Below, piece after piece: positions 5,887 to 5,995 of a stretch of DNA of 5,995 bases. The notes under the pieces are model-generated. The model saw nothing but the letters and a program-made list of their open reading frames with translations. It ran no database searches and was not told the DNA's origin. The DNA lies in contig CANQBT010000116.1 of the NCBI GenBank assembly GCA_947589405.1, positions 1-5,995 of the forward strand. The letters run 5' to 3'. This DNA comes from an uncultured Clostridia bacterium (GTDB lineage Bacteria > Bacillota > Clostridia > Lachnospirales > CAG-274). A program made the position numbers and the translations under genes. The first letter of the stretch is position 1. The number at the start of each line of letters is the position of its first letter.

Positions 5887-5995
5887 ATGGATAAAATAAA
5901 GGTTATGAGCATATTCGGCACACGTCCCGAAGCGACAAAAATGGCACCGCTTATAAACGCCATGAATAAATGCAGCGATATAGAACAGATAGTAT
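5887..5995 (+). CDS. UDP-N-acetylglucosamine 2-epimerase (non-hydrolysing), N-terminal fragment
   Basis: Only the first 36 codons are present; the gene continues past the right edge. The N-terminus KVMSIFGTRPEATKMAPL is the signature of the WecB/MnaA family, which interconverts UDP-GlcNAc and UDP-ManNAc in the cytoplasm for teichoic acid linkage units, capsule or other surface polysaccharides. The GTRPEA loop is at residues 11-16 and K18 follows. T17 replaces the isoleucine found in E. coli WecB and B. subtilis MnaA. The start has GAGGTG (5874-5879) 7 nt upstream. The catalytic residues lie outside the window, so activity cannot be judged. Confidence 0.9.
   Translation, partial: MDKIKVMSIFGTRPEATKMAPLINAMNKCSDIEQIV

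Noticed and set aside
1..5995. Search for tRNA, CRISPR repeats, insertion sequence ends or a defence system
   Set aside because: No cloverleaf, regularly spaced repeats, transposase or defence-type domains were seen. The Lon-like protease and zinc-ribbon protein are the only candidates for unusual roles and lack defence-type neighbours.

Overview
The window looks like chromosomal DNA from a low-GC Firmicute, most likely a Clostridia member of the Lachnospiraceae type. The basis is base composition (AT-rich by eye), heavy use of ATA, AGA and AGG codons, strong GGAGG-like ribosome binding sites, sigma-A-type promoters and the tsaE-tsaB-rimI gene order. The taxon is inferred; there is no rRNA or other phylogenetic marker here. 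I see no phage genes, insertion sequences, tRNAs or CRISPR repeats.

Layout, left to right. Positions 1-135 hold a strong leftward promoter and the first codons of a leftward gene that leaves the window; its N-terminus weakly resembles a MoxR-type AAA ATPase. Positions 194-240 are a leftward rho-independent terminator. Positions 252-4221 are a compact leftward operon, transcribed tsaE, tsaB, rimI, then a Lon-family ATP-dependent protease. Its junctions are very tight: stop abutting start, a 23-bp overlap and a 15-bp gap. The operon has its own extended -10 promoter at 4249-4277, just downstream of the terminator (4289-4331) of the next leftward gene. That gene (4344-4895) encodes a 183-residue helical protein with two zinc ribbons, driven by a perfect TTGACA-17-TATAAT promoter. 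Its control region is shared with the divergent rightward gene truA (5086-5814), and a 17-nt palindrome lies between the two promoters. After a 72-bp gap, the first 36 codons of a non-hydrolysing UDP-GlcNAc 2-epimerase run off the right edge.

How the genes fit together. TsaE and TsaB are parts of the tRNA t6A37 threonylcarbamoyl-transferase machinery, and TruA makes pseudouridines in the tRNA anticodon arm. RimI is the GNAT acetyltransferase usually encoded beside tsaB. The partner subunit TsaD, often next in this operon, is absent from the window, and a Lon-like protease occupies the slot after rimI. The right-edge epimerase belongs to surface polysaccharide precursor synthesis and appears to be a separate unit.

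Most of this is ordinary housekeeping DNA. The items most worth a second look are the double CxC-type zinc-ribbon protein, the protease-tsa linkage, the palindrome between the divergent promoters, and the nearly leaderless partial gene at the left edge. I found no convincing previously undescribed system.
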